A stretch of DNA of 64,000 nucleotides, from contig KV918828.1 in assembly GCA_002049455.2 (NCBI GenBank), positions 221,698 through 285,697 of the forward strand, read 5' to 3'. The DNA is from Porphyra umbilicalis (lineage: Eukaryota > Rhodophyta > Bangiophyceae > Bangiales > Bangiaceae). The translations under genes were made by a program, and so were the position numbers. The notes under the pieces were generated by a model. That model was not told where the DNA came from, did not search any database, and saw only the letters and a program-made list of their open reading frames with translations. Below are positions 21,865-32,949 of the stretch, piece by piece (within the stretch, counting starts at the first letter, position 1; each line of letters begins with the position of its first letter).

Positions 21865-22970
21865 GCTCTGAGCGAGGGGACAATGCACTGGGCTGGTCAA
21901 ATTTGCGGTTCTCGCTGATCGCTGACGGCCGGTATTGCTGATCCCCCAATTTGGTCCTCATCGGCCAACACCGGGACTGCTTTGTAAAACAGGCCAACCA
22001 TTGGTCTAGAACAGGATCAAACAGCTGCTGAGTGCGTATCTTCGACGCGCCATTGGCTCTCCAACCGCCAGGTCCGTGCAGAATCGAGATTCTCCGTTTT
22101 CTTGAGAAATTCTTCCTTTCTCAGTCGTCTCATGTGGTAAAGTAGCCGAGAGCAGTGAGTTATCGAGATTTTCTTCAGGTTTCTGAGATAATCTCAGAAA
22201 ACCAAGTGCGCCGATTGTGCGTTTGCGGGCCGTACGGGCACATTCTGTACAGATGGGACTCGACATGCACTGCTGTCACTCCTCTTGGCCAATCACAAAC
22301 GTCCCTGCATTGCTTTTGCACTCCCGTTCTCTGGCGATGAGGCCAAAATTGGGGGATCTGCAATACCACTGTATTCGTGGTCAAATCAGGGGCCCCAGCA
22401 CGCCCAACCGAATGCAGCGAACCGCGACGGCCGCACAAGCGGGCCGCCCAGTGGCAGGCCCGTCACGAACCGTGGAAACTGGCGGCCACAGCGAACCCCA
22501 AGTGACCGGGGCGGAGCACCGCGCGGTCATTTGACCAGCAGCCCCCACGAGCGGGGGGCTAATGCACAGGGCTGGTCAAATTTGCGGTCCTTGCTCATCG
22601 CTGACGGCCGGTACCACTGTATGCGTGGTCAAATCAGGGGCCCCAGCACGCCCAACCGAATGCAGCGGACCGCGACGGCCGCACAAGCGGGCCGCCCAGT
22701 GGCTGGCCCGTCACGAACCGTGGAAACTGGCGGCCACAGCTGACCCCAAGCGACCGGGGCGGTGCACCGCGCGGTCATTTGACCAGCAGCCCCCACGAGC
22801 GGGGGGGCCAATGCACAGGGCTGGTCAAATTTGCGGTCCTTGCTCATCTCTGACGGCCGGTACCACTGTATGCGTGGTCAAATCAGGGGCCACAGCATGC
22901 CCAACCGAATGCAGCGGACCGCGACGGCCGCACAAGCGGGCCGCCCAGTGGCTGCCCTGTCACGAACCGT
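21865..22970. repeat. 249-bp tandem repeat, three units with inverted internal ends
   Basis: Units begin at GGGCTGGTCAAAT (21890, 22569, 22818) and end at ATTTGACCAGCAGCCC (22544, 22792); the third is truncated near 22970. Unit length is 224 bp plus a 24-25-bp spacer (GAGCGGGG-type ending AATGCACA). Unit ends are inverted repeats of one another, so the unit looks like a MITE that became tandem. Unit 1 is interrupted by the element at 21935-22363. Confidence 0.8.
21935..22363. mobile_element. 429-bp TA-flanked MITE (mariner-like)
   Basis: Inverted ends of about 33 bp: left TTGCTGATCCCCCAATTTGG, right (reverse complement) TTGCAGATCCCCCAATTTTG, continuing through CCTCATCG. It is flanked by TA on both sides (21933-21934, 22364-22365). 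The uninterrupted sister units read CCGGTACCACTG exactly where this unit has the insertion, so the target duplication is TA. No ORF of note inside. Confidence 0.8.
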
Positions 22971-23690
22971 GGACACAGGCTGGTGTGAAACTGTTGTCGC
23001 CAGGCCATCAACGTGAACCTGGCGTGTCGTTGCCCGGCTGTCAGAGTTCATTCACTCGGCGTTCTTTGTTGCGCTTGCAATAGATCTCTGGCTGGGACGT
23101 GCGCACCTGAGGAAAGAATACAGGTCGTGTCAACCGCCCATCTTTCCATGCGTGCGTGCTCTGCGAGCTTTACGTGGTTACTTCTTTGTCAAACTAGTTT
23201 TTTACTGGTCCGCTACCTGCCTGGTCGTCTTCACTCATAGGATGCGGATTGGCTCTCATCATTTTTGTAAGGCTTCTGGGTCTCTCCGGTTTCGTCGGCA
23301 GGGCAGTTCGTGACCGACGTGTTCTTCGTCACATGTTCTGGCCTGACCCTCACCGCAATCGTGATCAGGCCACAAGATGAGTCGTCGGGGAAAGGCCCTC
23401 TGGCACGTCCTGGACTGTGCTTTGAAGTCCTGGAATGATGACCCCAACGTGCCAAGAGATTGCAGGGTTTCCTTTATGGTACTGGTCACAATGGCCAAAA
23501 TCGCCTGTGTGCACCCTCACCTGTATGATGACTTTCAAAGATTGAGCGCGTCTCTATGAAATATGATGAGTGCTGCGTCAGTGTGACAGTGCTTTCGTTC
23601 GTTTTGTGCATGCTGCAGTGCATTATTGTCGTTCCGCCAAAAAAGAGGTGAGTCTAGGAGTAGCAAAGAGGCGCTTTTCTGCGTTTGATT
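22971..23690. other. No confident gene
   Basis: A 60-codon plus ORF with ATG at 23377 and an overlapping minus frame ending DETGETQKPYKNDESQSASYE (23231-23455) are both weakly protein-like. Neither has a recognisable domain. Confidence 0.3.
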
Positions 23691-26104
23691 GGCCCAGACA
23701 GCGATCGGCTTGACTGGGGTCTCTCCAGCTTTTGCGGGGACGACCCTACCAGGGCAATGAAGCATTGGAGGATGGTCCAGCTTTACGGTGTTCCCTCCCC
23801 TTGCCCGCCCCCTCCCGTAGCGGCTCCCGTGATGCGCTCCTCCCTTCTGCGACGCGGCGTCCTACGCCATCCCCCCCCCTCCCCCCCTGCTCCCATCGTG
23901 TCCTAAACTTTAGTGCACCCTACTCCCCCCCCCCCCCCCGCACCGCCGCCCTCCATGGATGGCACGCCACTCGCCGCCCCCAACGCGGCTGCGCTTGCCC
24001 GGTGCGACGTGACGACGCTTTCGGCTGACGCGGCGGCCGCGCGGGTGCCCCCCCCGCAGCGAGGCGGCCAACGGGCGGCCACCGCGTGGCGGCGAGCGAC
24101 GCGCGGTGCGGGCGCTGCCGCCGCCTTCGACGTCGCTTCGTCGACTGGCGCCGCGCTACGGAGCGCCACGGGCGGCGGCCGCCGCCGCGGCGCCACTGAC
24201 ACCGGCGGGAAGCGTACCGCCGTCGGCGCAGGCACGGGCGTGACGGCCGCCACGGGCGCGGCCACAGCCGCCGCACGCACCCAGAGAGGGCGGCGCCCGG
24301 GCAGTCGTCATTGGCATTGGCCGCCGCCGTGGCCGACGGCAGGCGGCGGGTCCGCGGCGGTCGCCCGCCGCGGAGGGTGCTGTCGAGGGGCGGGCGGGAG
24401 GCGACGCACCACTGGCGGTGGGGGGGGGGAGAGGGACGGGGGGCGGCGGCCGCGTGCACCGCACCCGCGTGTCGGCAGTGGTGACGCTGCCCCGTGTTGC
24501 GTGGGCCACTGCTGGCACGGCCGCGCGGGGACGCCGCGGCCACACAGCCGGAAGCGGCCGCTCGAGCTGCCGCCTCGCACCCCGGCGGTTGGGCACTGGC
24601 CGGCAACGGCGCGGCGGATCATTGCTGCGGTCGCCGCCGCGCCCGCCGCCGTCGCGTCGACACGGAGCCGTCACGGCGGACGCGCCTGCCGTGTGTGGCG
24701 AGGCTGCGAGAGCGGCGTCATGGGGGATGGCGAGAGTGCGCGGGTCGACGACCGCTACGTCGCCGCTGCTACCAGATAAGGACGCGGCACGCAGCTGTTG
24801 GGGCCTTTGCCGTGCCGCCGCCGCCGCCGCTGCCACCGCCACGCGCGTTCGTCCCCTCTGTTGGCGAGCTTACGACGACGCGTCGCGGCATTGCGGCGGT
24901 GTGGGGGCCTCCCCATATCACGGGCTGCCCGCGAAGGCGTCGGTGCGCGTCCGTGGGGTGGGGCGGGGGGGGGAGGGCGGGGTGGTGCGGTGGCGCCGCC
25001 GCGGCGGCGGTCGGCGGCCCGCGCCGCCCCGTCTGGGTGGCGGGTGCACGCCTGGCGTCGCAGAGGACGGTGGCGAAGGCGGCGGTGGCGGCACGCGGCG
25101 GAGGCGGCGGCGGTGGCCGTACGCGGCGGTAGCGACGGTGGCGGCACGCGGCGGTGGTGGTGCTGTCGTCGTTGTCGCCTTGTCCGCAGCGAGGATGCGT
25201 GGCGACTGTGGCGGCGGCGGCGGCCACGGTGGGCAATGACGCCCGTACAGGTGGCAATGCGCCCCCTCCAGCGGCCCGCACACCGCCGCGACGGCCATGA
25301 ATCTGCACTTCTGCCACGGCACAGGCGCGCATCTGGTCGATGCTGGTTGGCCCACGCCGCCGTCGCCGCCCGCGCCGCCGTCGGCGTGGGGGTGGCGTGG
25401 CCGCCGCGTGCCGCTGGCGACCCTGCGGGCGGGGGGTGAGCACGCTGCGCGGCGGCATTGCCTCGGAGGTTGCAGGCGGCGGGCGTGTCGCGCGCGTGGT
25501 TGTCTCCGCACGCATGGCTGCCGGCGGCAGCAACAGCGTGGCGCGGCATGGTGGGGAGTAGGGAGACGAGGGAACGGCGGGGGGGGGGTGGCGCCAGCGC
25601 GTGGCAGTGATCAGCAGCTGATGTCGTCCGTAGGGGCCCGATCGTCGGGTCGGCCGCGTGCCCCGGGCGGGCGGGCGGGCGGGCGGGCGAGCCGCGGTGC
25701 CTTTCACTGTTTCTTCCGAGCGAGCGGCGGGCGGTGGGGGGCCCCCGCGTCGCCCGCCCCGCCGCCTGCCGTCCTTTTCCGTTGTCACCCGCGCGGCCTC
25801 TGCGTCGAGGGGAGGGGGGGGTGTCGCGGGGGGGGGGGACGGCCCCAGGCAATTGGGCGAGTGGCGACGCCGCCGCCCCGCGTGGCTGGCGGTGCGGCCG
25901 CAGCCGGCGGTTGCGGCAGACTGGGAGGGCTGGGGGTTGTGGCGAGCCAAACGTGCGGGGATGCGCTGGGCTTGCAAGGGACAGTGCCGCTCCTGCACGG
26001 GATCTTTTGCATCGTTGCTTATTTTCGTTTTTTTGACACAAATAGATTCCTTTGGTCCAACTTTCTGACACGCGCCGAGGCTGTTCGTTGCGCTTGCGCC
26101 CTCT
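23691..26104. other. GC-rich stretch without a defensible gene
   Basis: Open frames on both strands are long but consist of Ala/Arg/Pro/Gly runs expected from base composition, with many C and G tracts. The beginning of the plus frame at 23955 (MDGTPLAAPNAAALARCD) is mildly protein-like, but quality is lost after about 90 codons. Confidence 0.4.
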
Positions 26105-26228
26105 TTAATTCAACAAATCCCACAACTTGCCAGCCCCAGCCGCCGGCCTGCTTTTTCTGCCACCCCTGCCCAGCAGCCACGAAGACAGCAGGTCTCCCAC
26201 TACCGACGTCCTAGCTATGGCGTCGTCT

Positions 26229-26603
26229 TCACCCCCTCCTCCCCACCTGGGCGACCGGCCCGACTCGGCCACGCGAATTGAGCGGCGCCGTCGGAGACGG
26301 CAACGCGTTGTCTTGGCGCTTGTGCTGGCGCGGTCGAAGCTGGGCCTGCATGTGCAGACTCGCGAGCGCGATTTTGCGTATGAGCGCCTCGTTTGGGCAA
26401 ACGAAGTAGACGCGCAGCAGCGCGGCGTGAACATCCGCCGCAGACTCCTCAAAAGCTGCGAGCTGCGGCGGCCCGTCCGCCGCGGCCGAGCCAGTAGGAG
26501 GAAGGGAATCAATCGGGCCCGCAACAGCGGCAGCCGCCAACGCGTTCTGGGACGCCATCGTTGTTGGCACGCCGGATGCCTCGCAGGAGGCAGATGAAGA
26601 CAT
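26229..26603 (-). CDS. Small hypothetical protein
   Basis: 124 residues from ATG at 26603: MSSSASCEASGVPTTMASQN, an Ala-rich segment, then a helical stretch with AAFEESAADVHAALLRVYF and NEALIRKIALASLHMQAQL. A single frame change near 26275 would continue it to 26105 through EDDAIARTSVVGDLLSSWLL. Not recognised; could be the tail of a larger or transposon-derived gene. Confidence 0.35.
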   Translation of the reverse strand: MSSSASCEASGVPTTMASQNALAAAAVAGPIDSLPPTGSAAADGPPQLAAFEESAADVHAALLRVYFVCPNEALIRKIALASLHMQAQLRPRQHKRQDNALPSPTAPLNSRGRVGPVAQVGRRG

Positions 26604-27167
26604 ACTTAGGAGACGTAAAAAGCTCGTGGTGCGCGCACGCGGGGGCCAGGCATCTACGGGTGGCAGTCGGAGCGCTTCTCTTGTCGAAAAGCGCCGCCGG
26701 TGTGCACCTTCCGGAGATCCCGGAATGAAATTCACTCAACAGAAAGCACTCAAGGCTCTTTCAATTAATTCCATGAAATCAGTGGGGCTCTGAGCCGTAT
26801 TCTCTATGCGTACCGCGATTCACCTACCCACCATCTTAGATTGCCGGCTCGGTATCGGGCCGCCTACACGTCGTCAACGTGGCTAGCTGTGGCCAATGGC
26901 TGAGCGACACCGTATACCGCATACCGCGATACAGTCATTATTCGGTTATGGCCATCGCCATTTGTTTACAGTTGCGGACAGTAGTTAGGTTCCTCTGGCT
27001 CGACTTGCGATCGGCTGCCATGAGGTCATTTCAATACTACTGGGAAGAAAGAGAAGTACGAAAGAGAGCATTTACGGTGAACTCGGACGAGATAAAATCC
27101 AATTTTACTTGCCTTCGCAGAACCTGATCACGCAAGAGTGTGCCTCGTACCGACCCACCATGCCCCA
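26604..27167. other. Nothing recognised
   Basis: Short low-quality ORFs only. Confidence 0.4.
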
Positions 27168-27476
27168 TCACTCTTCATCGTCCGCACCAGCCAAAACCAC
27201 GTCAACCTTCACATCGATGGCCTCAACATTGGTCTCAGCCACCACCCAGCGACGCATCACCTGCGCATGGACTTCACCGCTTACGCTCTCGAACTCACAC
27301 TGCAGCGTCGTGTTGGCCATCATGGCTCCTAGAGAAGACACGTCCAAGTTTTTGTTGTCAGCAACAGGCTGAACGTCATCAGGCTGGCGTCTGAGCTCAG
27401 TGTTGGCCCTGTTGGGCAGGCAGTCCGCCTTCAGGCAGACCGGTGGGCAATCTGCGCGGGCAACATTGCGTTCCAT
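27168..27476 (-). CDS. Coding-like fragment, unrecognised
   Basis: About 100 residues on minus with a mixed, protein-like composition (LDVSSLGAMMANTTLQCEFE, VMRRWVVAETNVEAIDVKVD). The first residue is not a clear start, so this may be one exon or a remnant. Confidence 0.3.
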   Translation of the reverse strand: MERNVARADCPPVCLKADCLPNRANTELRRQPDDVQPVADNKNLDVSSLGAMMANTTLQCEFESVSGEVHAQVMRRWVVAETNVEAIDVKVDVVLAGADDEE

Positions 27477-28516
27477 TCCTGCAGGATGAGCTAGGATTTG
27501 TGTAAGTTGATCCTACCTGAGAATAAGTTCAAAAGGTCGACCATAAATGTGATTGCAGTCCACATTCCCCGTTCTCTCGGCGCCTGTGGTACGTTCTTCG
27601 GCCCGGATATATCCACTGTGGATATAACCGGGACGGATTTAACCGAATAATGACTGTACCGGCAAAAGAGCCCGGTGCGGAACGACCCTTAACGTTGCGC
27701 ATCGCCGCCTGCAGGCGGCGTTGTCTAGTGTCCATATCTAACTGAGAGCGCGTACGCGAAAACACCCTGGCCTGGAGTTGTGCTGTGATGGATGATCATT
27801 TAGATGTGTAAGTTCTGCAGCATTATTTGTACTTGAAACATGCCCCGTCGCGCTTCACGTGGCTATATTTTTCATGCACTGCATTGGTTTTTATTTCATG
27901 TCCCTGCGGGCGTCCACGGGCAGGCGCGCGCGCCCGAGCCGTCCGCCCCGGAGCGCGCCGGCCCCCCACCCAGGCGACTCCGTGCTTGCGACAGTCCCAA
28001 GTCACGCACGGCTCGCCGACAGCCTCACCTCCCCCAGCCGCGCCGGCCTCACACCTACGTCCGCCTTCGCCACCGCTACCGCACAGCCCACCCGCCCCAC
28101 GGGGCAAGCGCCACGGCACTTCTGCCCCCTCGTCCATGGTGGCTAGGTGTGCTTCCAGCGGAAAGCCTATCGCAGCAGGGGGCGCGGGCGCAGGGGCCGC
28201 CGCCGCCGCCATGGGGGCTGCCATCGACAAGCCAGCGGCGTCTTCACCCCCCCCCCCTCCAGCCCTACGGCCCTTCAACCCCTCCACAACCCCCCAAAAG
28301 TACCCCCCTGTCCGTTCTCCTCCCCCCACGACGTACCGCGCGGTCAGCTGCGAGACATCCCGCACGGCCAGTTTCGCCACCGCGACACCACCACCCCCTC
28401 GCACGGGCCACACGCACGACGCCACCATCTGCTCGTCGCACGCCCGCGCAGAGCACCACGCGGGCAGCTGCGTCACGCCACTCGCGACTGCCCGCTCAAG
28501 TCACTGCGCGCCACGG

Positions 28517-28663
28517 TCACACCACGTTCCACTCGTCTCGGCTGTCCCCGATCTTGGCCCTCTCCTGCGCGTTCAAAGATTTGAAGAACGTAAACACCGT
28601 CTGGAGTATCTCAGGGGCAGGTTCCACCAATTGCGCCTTCAATTCCTCACCCGACGCGGTCAT
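28517..28663 (-). CDS. 48-residue coding-like ORF, possibly an exon
   Basis: ATG at 28663; MTASGEELKAQLVEPAPEIL then QTVFTFFKSLNAQERAKIGD, ending DEWNVV and TGA at 28517. Well-balanced amphipathic composition. A downstream minus frame (about 28476-28000: ACDEQMVASCVW, LAVRDVSQLTARYVVGGGER) is also protein-like and could be joined by an intron starting GTGTGA at about 28520, but this is unproven. Confidence 0.35.
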   Translation of the reverse strand: MTASGEELKAQLVEPAPEILQTVFTFFKSLNAQERAKIGDSRDEWNVV

Positions 28664-28699
28664 AAGCAGCACGCATGTTCGTTTACAGCTCGTCTATAG

Positions 28700-29699
28700 C
28701 ACAGCCCCCCGTTTCAAGCCATCTGAACGAGAAAAAACCCTTCCATCACATGGTTGGACCTCACAAACGCCCAATGTACGGCCATGCTGCCAGAACACAT
28801 GCAGAGATACGTTGCAGAGTCACGGTTCTAACCATGTCGGACTCACGGTACGGCAACGTCCGCCTGGCCAGTACGAGGTCTCTCCGTGGCCACTCCGCTG
28901 TTTCGCAAGTACTCCCGCAACGTGCACTAGCTCGGAAAAAAAATAGAATGGGGGCCCCTATGCGCATGTTGGATAGTATGGCGCGTCCCAGAAGAATGAT
29001 CGGATTCGAGAAAAGCTCACAGCAAATCACAGCAGGTCACGGCAAGTCACAACAAGTTCGGGCGAGGCGCTGTAATTCGATGTGGGACAATCTCGGCCGC
29101 TCGATGCCAAATGGGAGAATCGCACACTGTCCGCTTGCTGACGCGTCAGTGTGCGACACGTAGAGGCACGACAGCAGAGCTGGAGCCAAGTCATGTGGTT
29201 GTAATATGATATCCTATTCGTGCGAGAGTGGGAAGAATCATGAGCGAGAATAAAAATGCGCCTGTTGACCTTTTCGCGCTGGCTTACGTAGGACTGATGA
29301 CGCTGCCGTGCTAGCTGAGAACCAAGAGGTGGAAGCGGACACCTGGACGAACGCTCAATAGGCCAAGTGGCGGCAACTCCCGGTGGTATTGGCTGTCATG
29401 AGGAGCCTAGTACCGACACGGACTCGGTGCCGGGCTGGGGAAGCCGGGACAGTGGGCCTGAGGGCCGACGCCAGGACGGCGCTGAGCTGTGTGCACCCGT
29501 CCTCGCCCTGAAGATGGAAGTGTTCGGCGGAGATCGTGGGAGGCCGGCGAAGGCCGATGCTCTAATGGAGCAACACGCGAGAAGAGGGGCCCGCGGCCGG
29601 GGAAGAGCGCGCACAGCGGGCGGGGCTTTCCACCACCAGGTGGGACCAGCGAGTGCAAAGAGATTAGAGCCGAACGAAAGCAATGAAACATACACAACA
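28700..29699. other. Nothing recognised
   Basis: Short ORFs only. Includes a short tandem of CACAGCAAATCACAGCAGG-type words near 29020-29060. Confidence 0.4.
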
Positions 29700-30304
29700 T
29701 CAAACCACGACGCCCTCCCGGCAGTGGCGAATGAAGATATGCAAAGAACGCTTGGGAAAAACCGTCCACTGCTTGGCGTCCTTCATCGTAGACTCGAAAA
29801 TCCCGACCAGATCTCCTACTTGCGTGTCATCATCAATCATCACAGCCTCAGAGATCCCCTCATCCATGAGCACCTTCTTGACCATACCGAGGGAGACATG
29901 ATCGATCTTGATCGTGTACTGCTTCTCGAACAGGTCGAAGATGCCGCTTGGGTCCAGCAGACCAGCCGCGTTGACCTCGACCGCCACAGCCCCTGCATCT
30001 TTTGCAGCAGTAGATGGATCCTGATTGTCGTCGATGGTGTGCACAATGCCGTTCGCAACCAGTCGGCTACAGGGCGACGCAGTTGGCGCCGGAAGCCACA
30101 TAGGGGAGGACGCTACAGTCAGCGCTCGTGAGGTTGACCGCGCCGCCGCGTGCTCAGGCAACGCCGTCTGGATTGTCGTGAGCGGCGTGTCAACACCTAA
30201 CAGGACGTCACGACCACGACGAGGGCTATCGTCGGGCAATGCAGGCAATCCGCCTATCTTGTCAGCCGCCGCCAAAATCTTGGCGCTTGTGGAAGACTGT
30301 TCTG

Positions 30305-31159
30305 CAGGGTTGTAAGTTCATGTTGAATCTACAGATGGTTCGATGAATCAGGTTGATTTCAAGAATCGAACCAAACCAAACGACAAACGACTTGGTTGTA
30401 TTTACGACTAATTGCCCGGGCAGACAGGAGCTTTCGATGACCACTTCAAATTGATCAGCCAGGTGGTTCGGCGCTGTGCGGCCGCTCTGACTGCCTCGTT
30501 GCCATACCCCCTGCAGGGCAGTCGCGCTGAGAGTTCTGCTCCCAGAAACTCCTTCATGTCAACTGTTGCCAATCGGCTGTGTAGCACCCTAGGCGCTGAG
30601 TACGTTGATCGATTCATCTGCTGTCAACGTGTGCGTGCATCATAGCCTTTTTGACTGGAGGATGGATGGGTCGTGGTCGCACCCAGGATTGCGTGGAGTG
30701 CAGCAAGCTGCTTCTCGGACAACGGGGCATCCACTCGCCCTCAACGCCCCGTCTACACGTATCGGTGTTTGGTCCTTTCTGTTTGGTCCCCCCGTCTCCG
30801 TTACTGCGCGGAGGCCCAGGCGGTTGTCAACGTCTTCGCCCTGGCGTCGGCTCGTACCAGTCGTTTGGATTGTGTCGAGTTGGTGGGGCAGGCAAGCAGG
30901 GCTCTGTCGCCGGGACTGCAGCAGGCCTGCTATGCACACGCTACATCGGCTTGGCGACTCAAGCTCGATGGAGCTCGAGTCAGGCAACCCGATTTCCCCA
31001 AGCACAATCTCAACCACATTTAACGTAGCACACTAAGTATTACGCGGAACAAGAACGGCCTCTGACATGTTGCGTTCAACCTGAACGCTCCAGCGTTCAA
31101 GTGAATCAGGTTGAATTCCGTTCATGATTGGCAAACCAAACCAAACGCTGACAACCCTG
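30305..31159. mobile_element. 855-bp hAT-like element with perfect 8-bp target duplication
   Basis: Ends CAGGGTTGTAAG (left) and, reverse complemented, CAGGGTTGTCAG (right). CTGTTCTG occurs immediately on both sides (30297-30304 and 31160-31167). Both ends contain TGAATCAGGTTGA and AACCAAACCAAAC subterminal words. It is inserted in the minus-strand ORF. The sequences inside have open frames on both strands but no recognised transposase motif, so it is probably non-autonomous. Confidence 0.85.
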
Positions 31160-31547
31160 CTGTTCTGTACTGCGGTAGGCAAAGGCAGCTCGGAGCTTGT
31201 CCTGGTTCTTCTCGCACGTTGCGGCTGTGACCTTGCCTCTGCGGCTGGCGATAGGTATGAGGTTGTCCATGTCAAGAGCCGCGAAGCCCGGCTCCGCGGG
31301 GGCCCCAGCGGCGCGTGAGCCCGTCTCTGCACCGTCGCGCCCGACGTACCGCTTCGGAGCGGCACTCCGCATGCTCCTGAAGTACTCGTCCATCATAGCT
31401 TTCGCCTGGAAAACCATCACCAAGGCAGACATGACGAAGTTCCGCTTGTGGCGGAAAACGACTTTGCCTTTCTCGGTGACCTGAGTGAATCGAAGCGGCG
31501 GGGGGCAATCCACAATCCAGACACAGGAGTCGTCAATATCAACCATA

Positions 31548-31945
31548 TTGCTGATCCCCGAATATTGTCCTGGTGGACAGAGACTGACTTGTGGACCGAA
31601 TGTCTCCACCAATCAGACGCGCCCCTGGGACTGGCTTGGTGCTTCTGATTGCTTACATGTGCGCATACAGCCTGGAATCAACATCAGCTCCGCTTTTTGT
31701 CTGCCCTTCTGGCAAGGAAACAGTAGAAAATCTGAAGATCTCGCGTGGGCAGCTTACTCCCTGCCAAGAAAAGCGGATCAAGCGGCAACAAACAGTGAAT
31801 TCTGCTGGATGCAATGTCCTGGCACCAACTGCGGGCTTTCCATTGGCTTCGATGCCTTCTTAGTGTCATTTTAAACCAACAGAGTGCTCTTATTCAGAGC
31901 CAGTCTCTGTCTCTGTCCCCCAGGACAAAATTCGGGGATCAGCAA
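31548..31945. mobile_element. 398-bp MITE, same family as 21935-22363
   Basis: Inverted ends of about 38 bp beginning TTGCTGATCCCCGAATATTG (left) and TTGCTGATCCCCGAATTTTG (right, reverse complement), then CCTGG and GGACAGAGAC. TA precedes the left end (31546-31547). The right flank is GA, read here as a mutated TA because removing the element plus those two bases restores the host ORF frame. The first 12 bp are identical to the 429-bp element. Confidence 0.75.
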
Positions 31946-32949
31946 GAACAGCAGATGTATGACACAAGGTTACAGGTCAGAAACTGTACCAGGACGCATG
32001 CCGATCCAGGCACGTCCCGTGCGTCCTCGTCCCGACGATAGGAGGGGCATTCAATCCTACATGTTCGTAGAGAGAGTCGTACTTGATCGTCATGGCAGTG
32101 TTTCCCTACTGGATGCAATGGTCGCAGTGAGCCGTTGAAGGAAGACTATCTTTAATCGTGTAAGACTTGATGTGCCGCGGGGGCGTCTCACAAAAGGGAC
32201 TCCCCGGGCTCAATAGGCAAGGACATTTGATAGCTACCATGTCACACTTCTGAGCATCGTGCTTCGCACCGGCCTCCTGCGACTGGTAGCCACAAAACTT
32301 ACACGTCACTGGTGCCCACTGCCGGCTCCCTATGCCAAATAACCACTCCGGCGCGAGCTCATGAGCAGGAGCCGCGCGTGTGACAACCCTTTTCGCGGAA
32401 AACGTCGCCACGGCTCACAACGAGGCGCAAGATGGCGCCCGCTCGCCTCCCTCACCGTGCAAATGTTCTGAGCTACGCCCAAGCGCGACGAAGGTCGACC
32501 GTGAAAACAAAGACCATCAAGAAAGCAAAGCGGCTAGCAAAACGGGATTTGGAGCTTGCCACACCGCCAATGCCGCATGCAACTGTAGTGTTTTCTGCTC
32601 TCAAAGCCGACGGGGCACGACCTCGTCAAAAAACCCAGCACAGGATGCGGAGCGACACGAAGGAGAAAGAACACAAACGCCTGGATCACAGGGCGCGAAG
32701 CACACCAGAACGTCGGAACTATCGCAAACGAAACGCTGATTTATCCATTGAAGCAGGTCGACCCCATATCTCACACTCATATACCCTCGGGAGAAGCAAA
32801 ACGCGCACATGAACCCTGCCCACGAGGCGGTCATGGGGGGGACCGGTGCCCAGAGGGCCACGGTCCTGGAACAGGAGTCTCCGGTGGCCGCTGCCACGGA
32901 TCAAGTGACACTCTTCCACTGGAGAAGATATCCGGCCCATATTTTATTG

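Larger units (their letters stand above)
29700..32411 (-). pseudogene. Old ORF with a CxxC...HxxxxC finger, interrupted by two transposable elements
   Basis: Removing the MITE at 31548-31945 with one TA, and the hAT-like element at 30305-31159 with one 8-bp duplication, leaves one minus frame of 483 codons with only two stops: TAG at 32106 and TGA at 31977. The removed lengths (400 and 863 nt) are not multiples of three, so recovery of the frame twice is strong evidence. Visible features: a possible zinc finger (TCKFCGYQSQEAGAKHDAQK then C), CVWIVDC, a helix around FVMSALVMVFQAKAMMDEYF, and a C-terminal part with IFDLFEKQYTIKIDHVSLGM and GDLVGIFESTMKDAKQW. No family recognised; possibly a transposon ORF. 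No upstream ATG was found, and a TGA lies two codons before 32411. Confidence 0.65.

Noticed and set aside
22629-22847. Short ORFs repeated in the 249-bp units as a tandem gene family
   Set aside because: Same frame noise in each unit; units look like a non-coding MITE-derived repeat.
24000-26060. Several 200-440-codon ORFs on both strands
   Set aside because: Explained by GC content; no frame keeps protein-like composition and no domain is seen.
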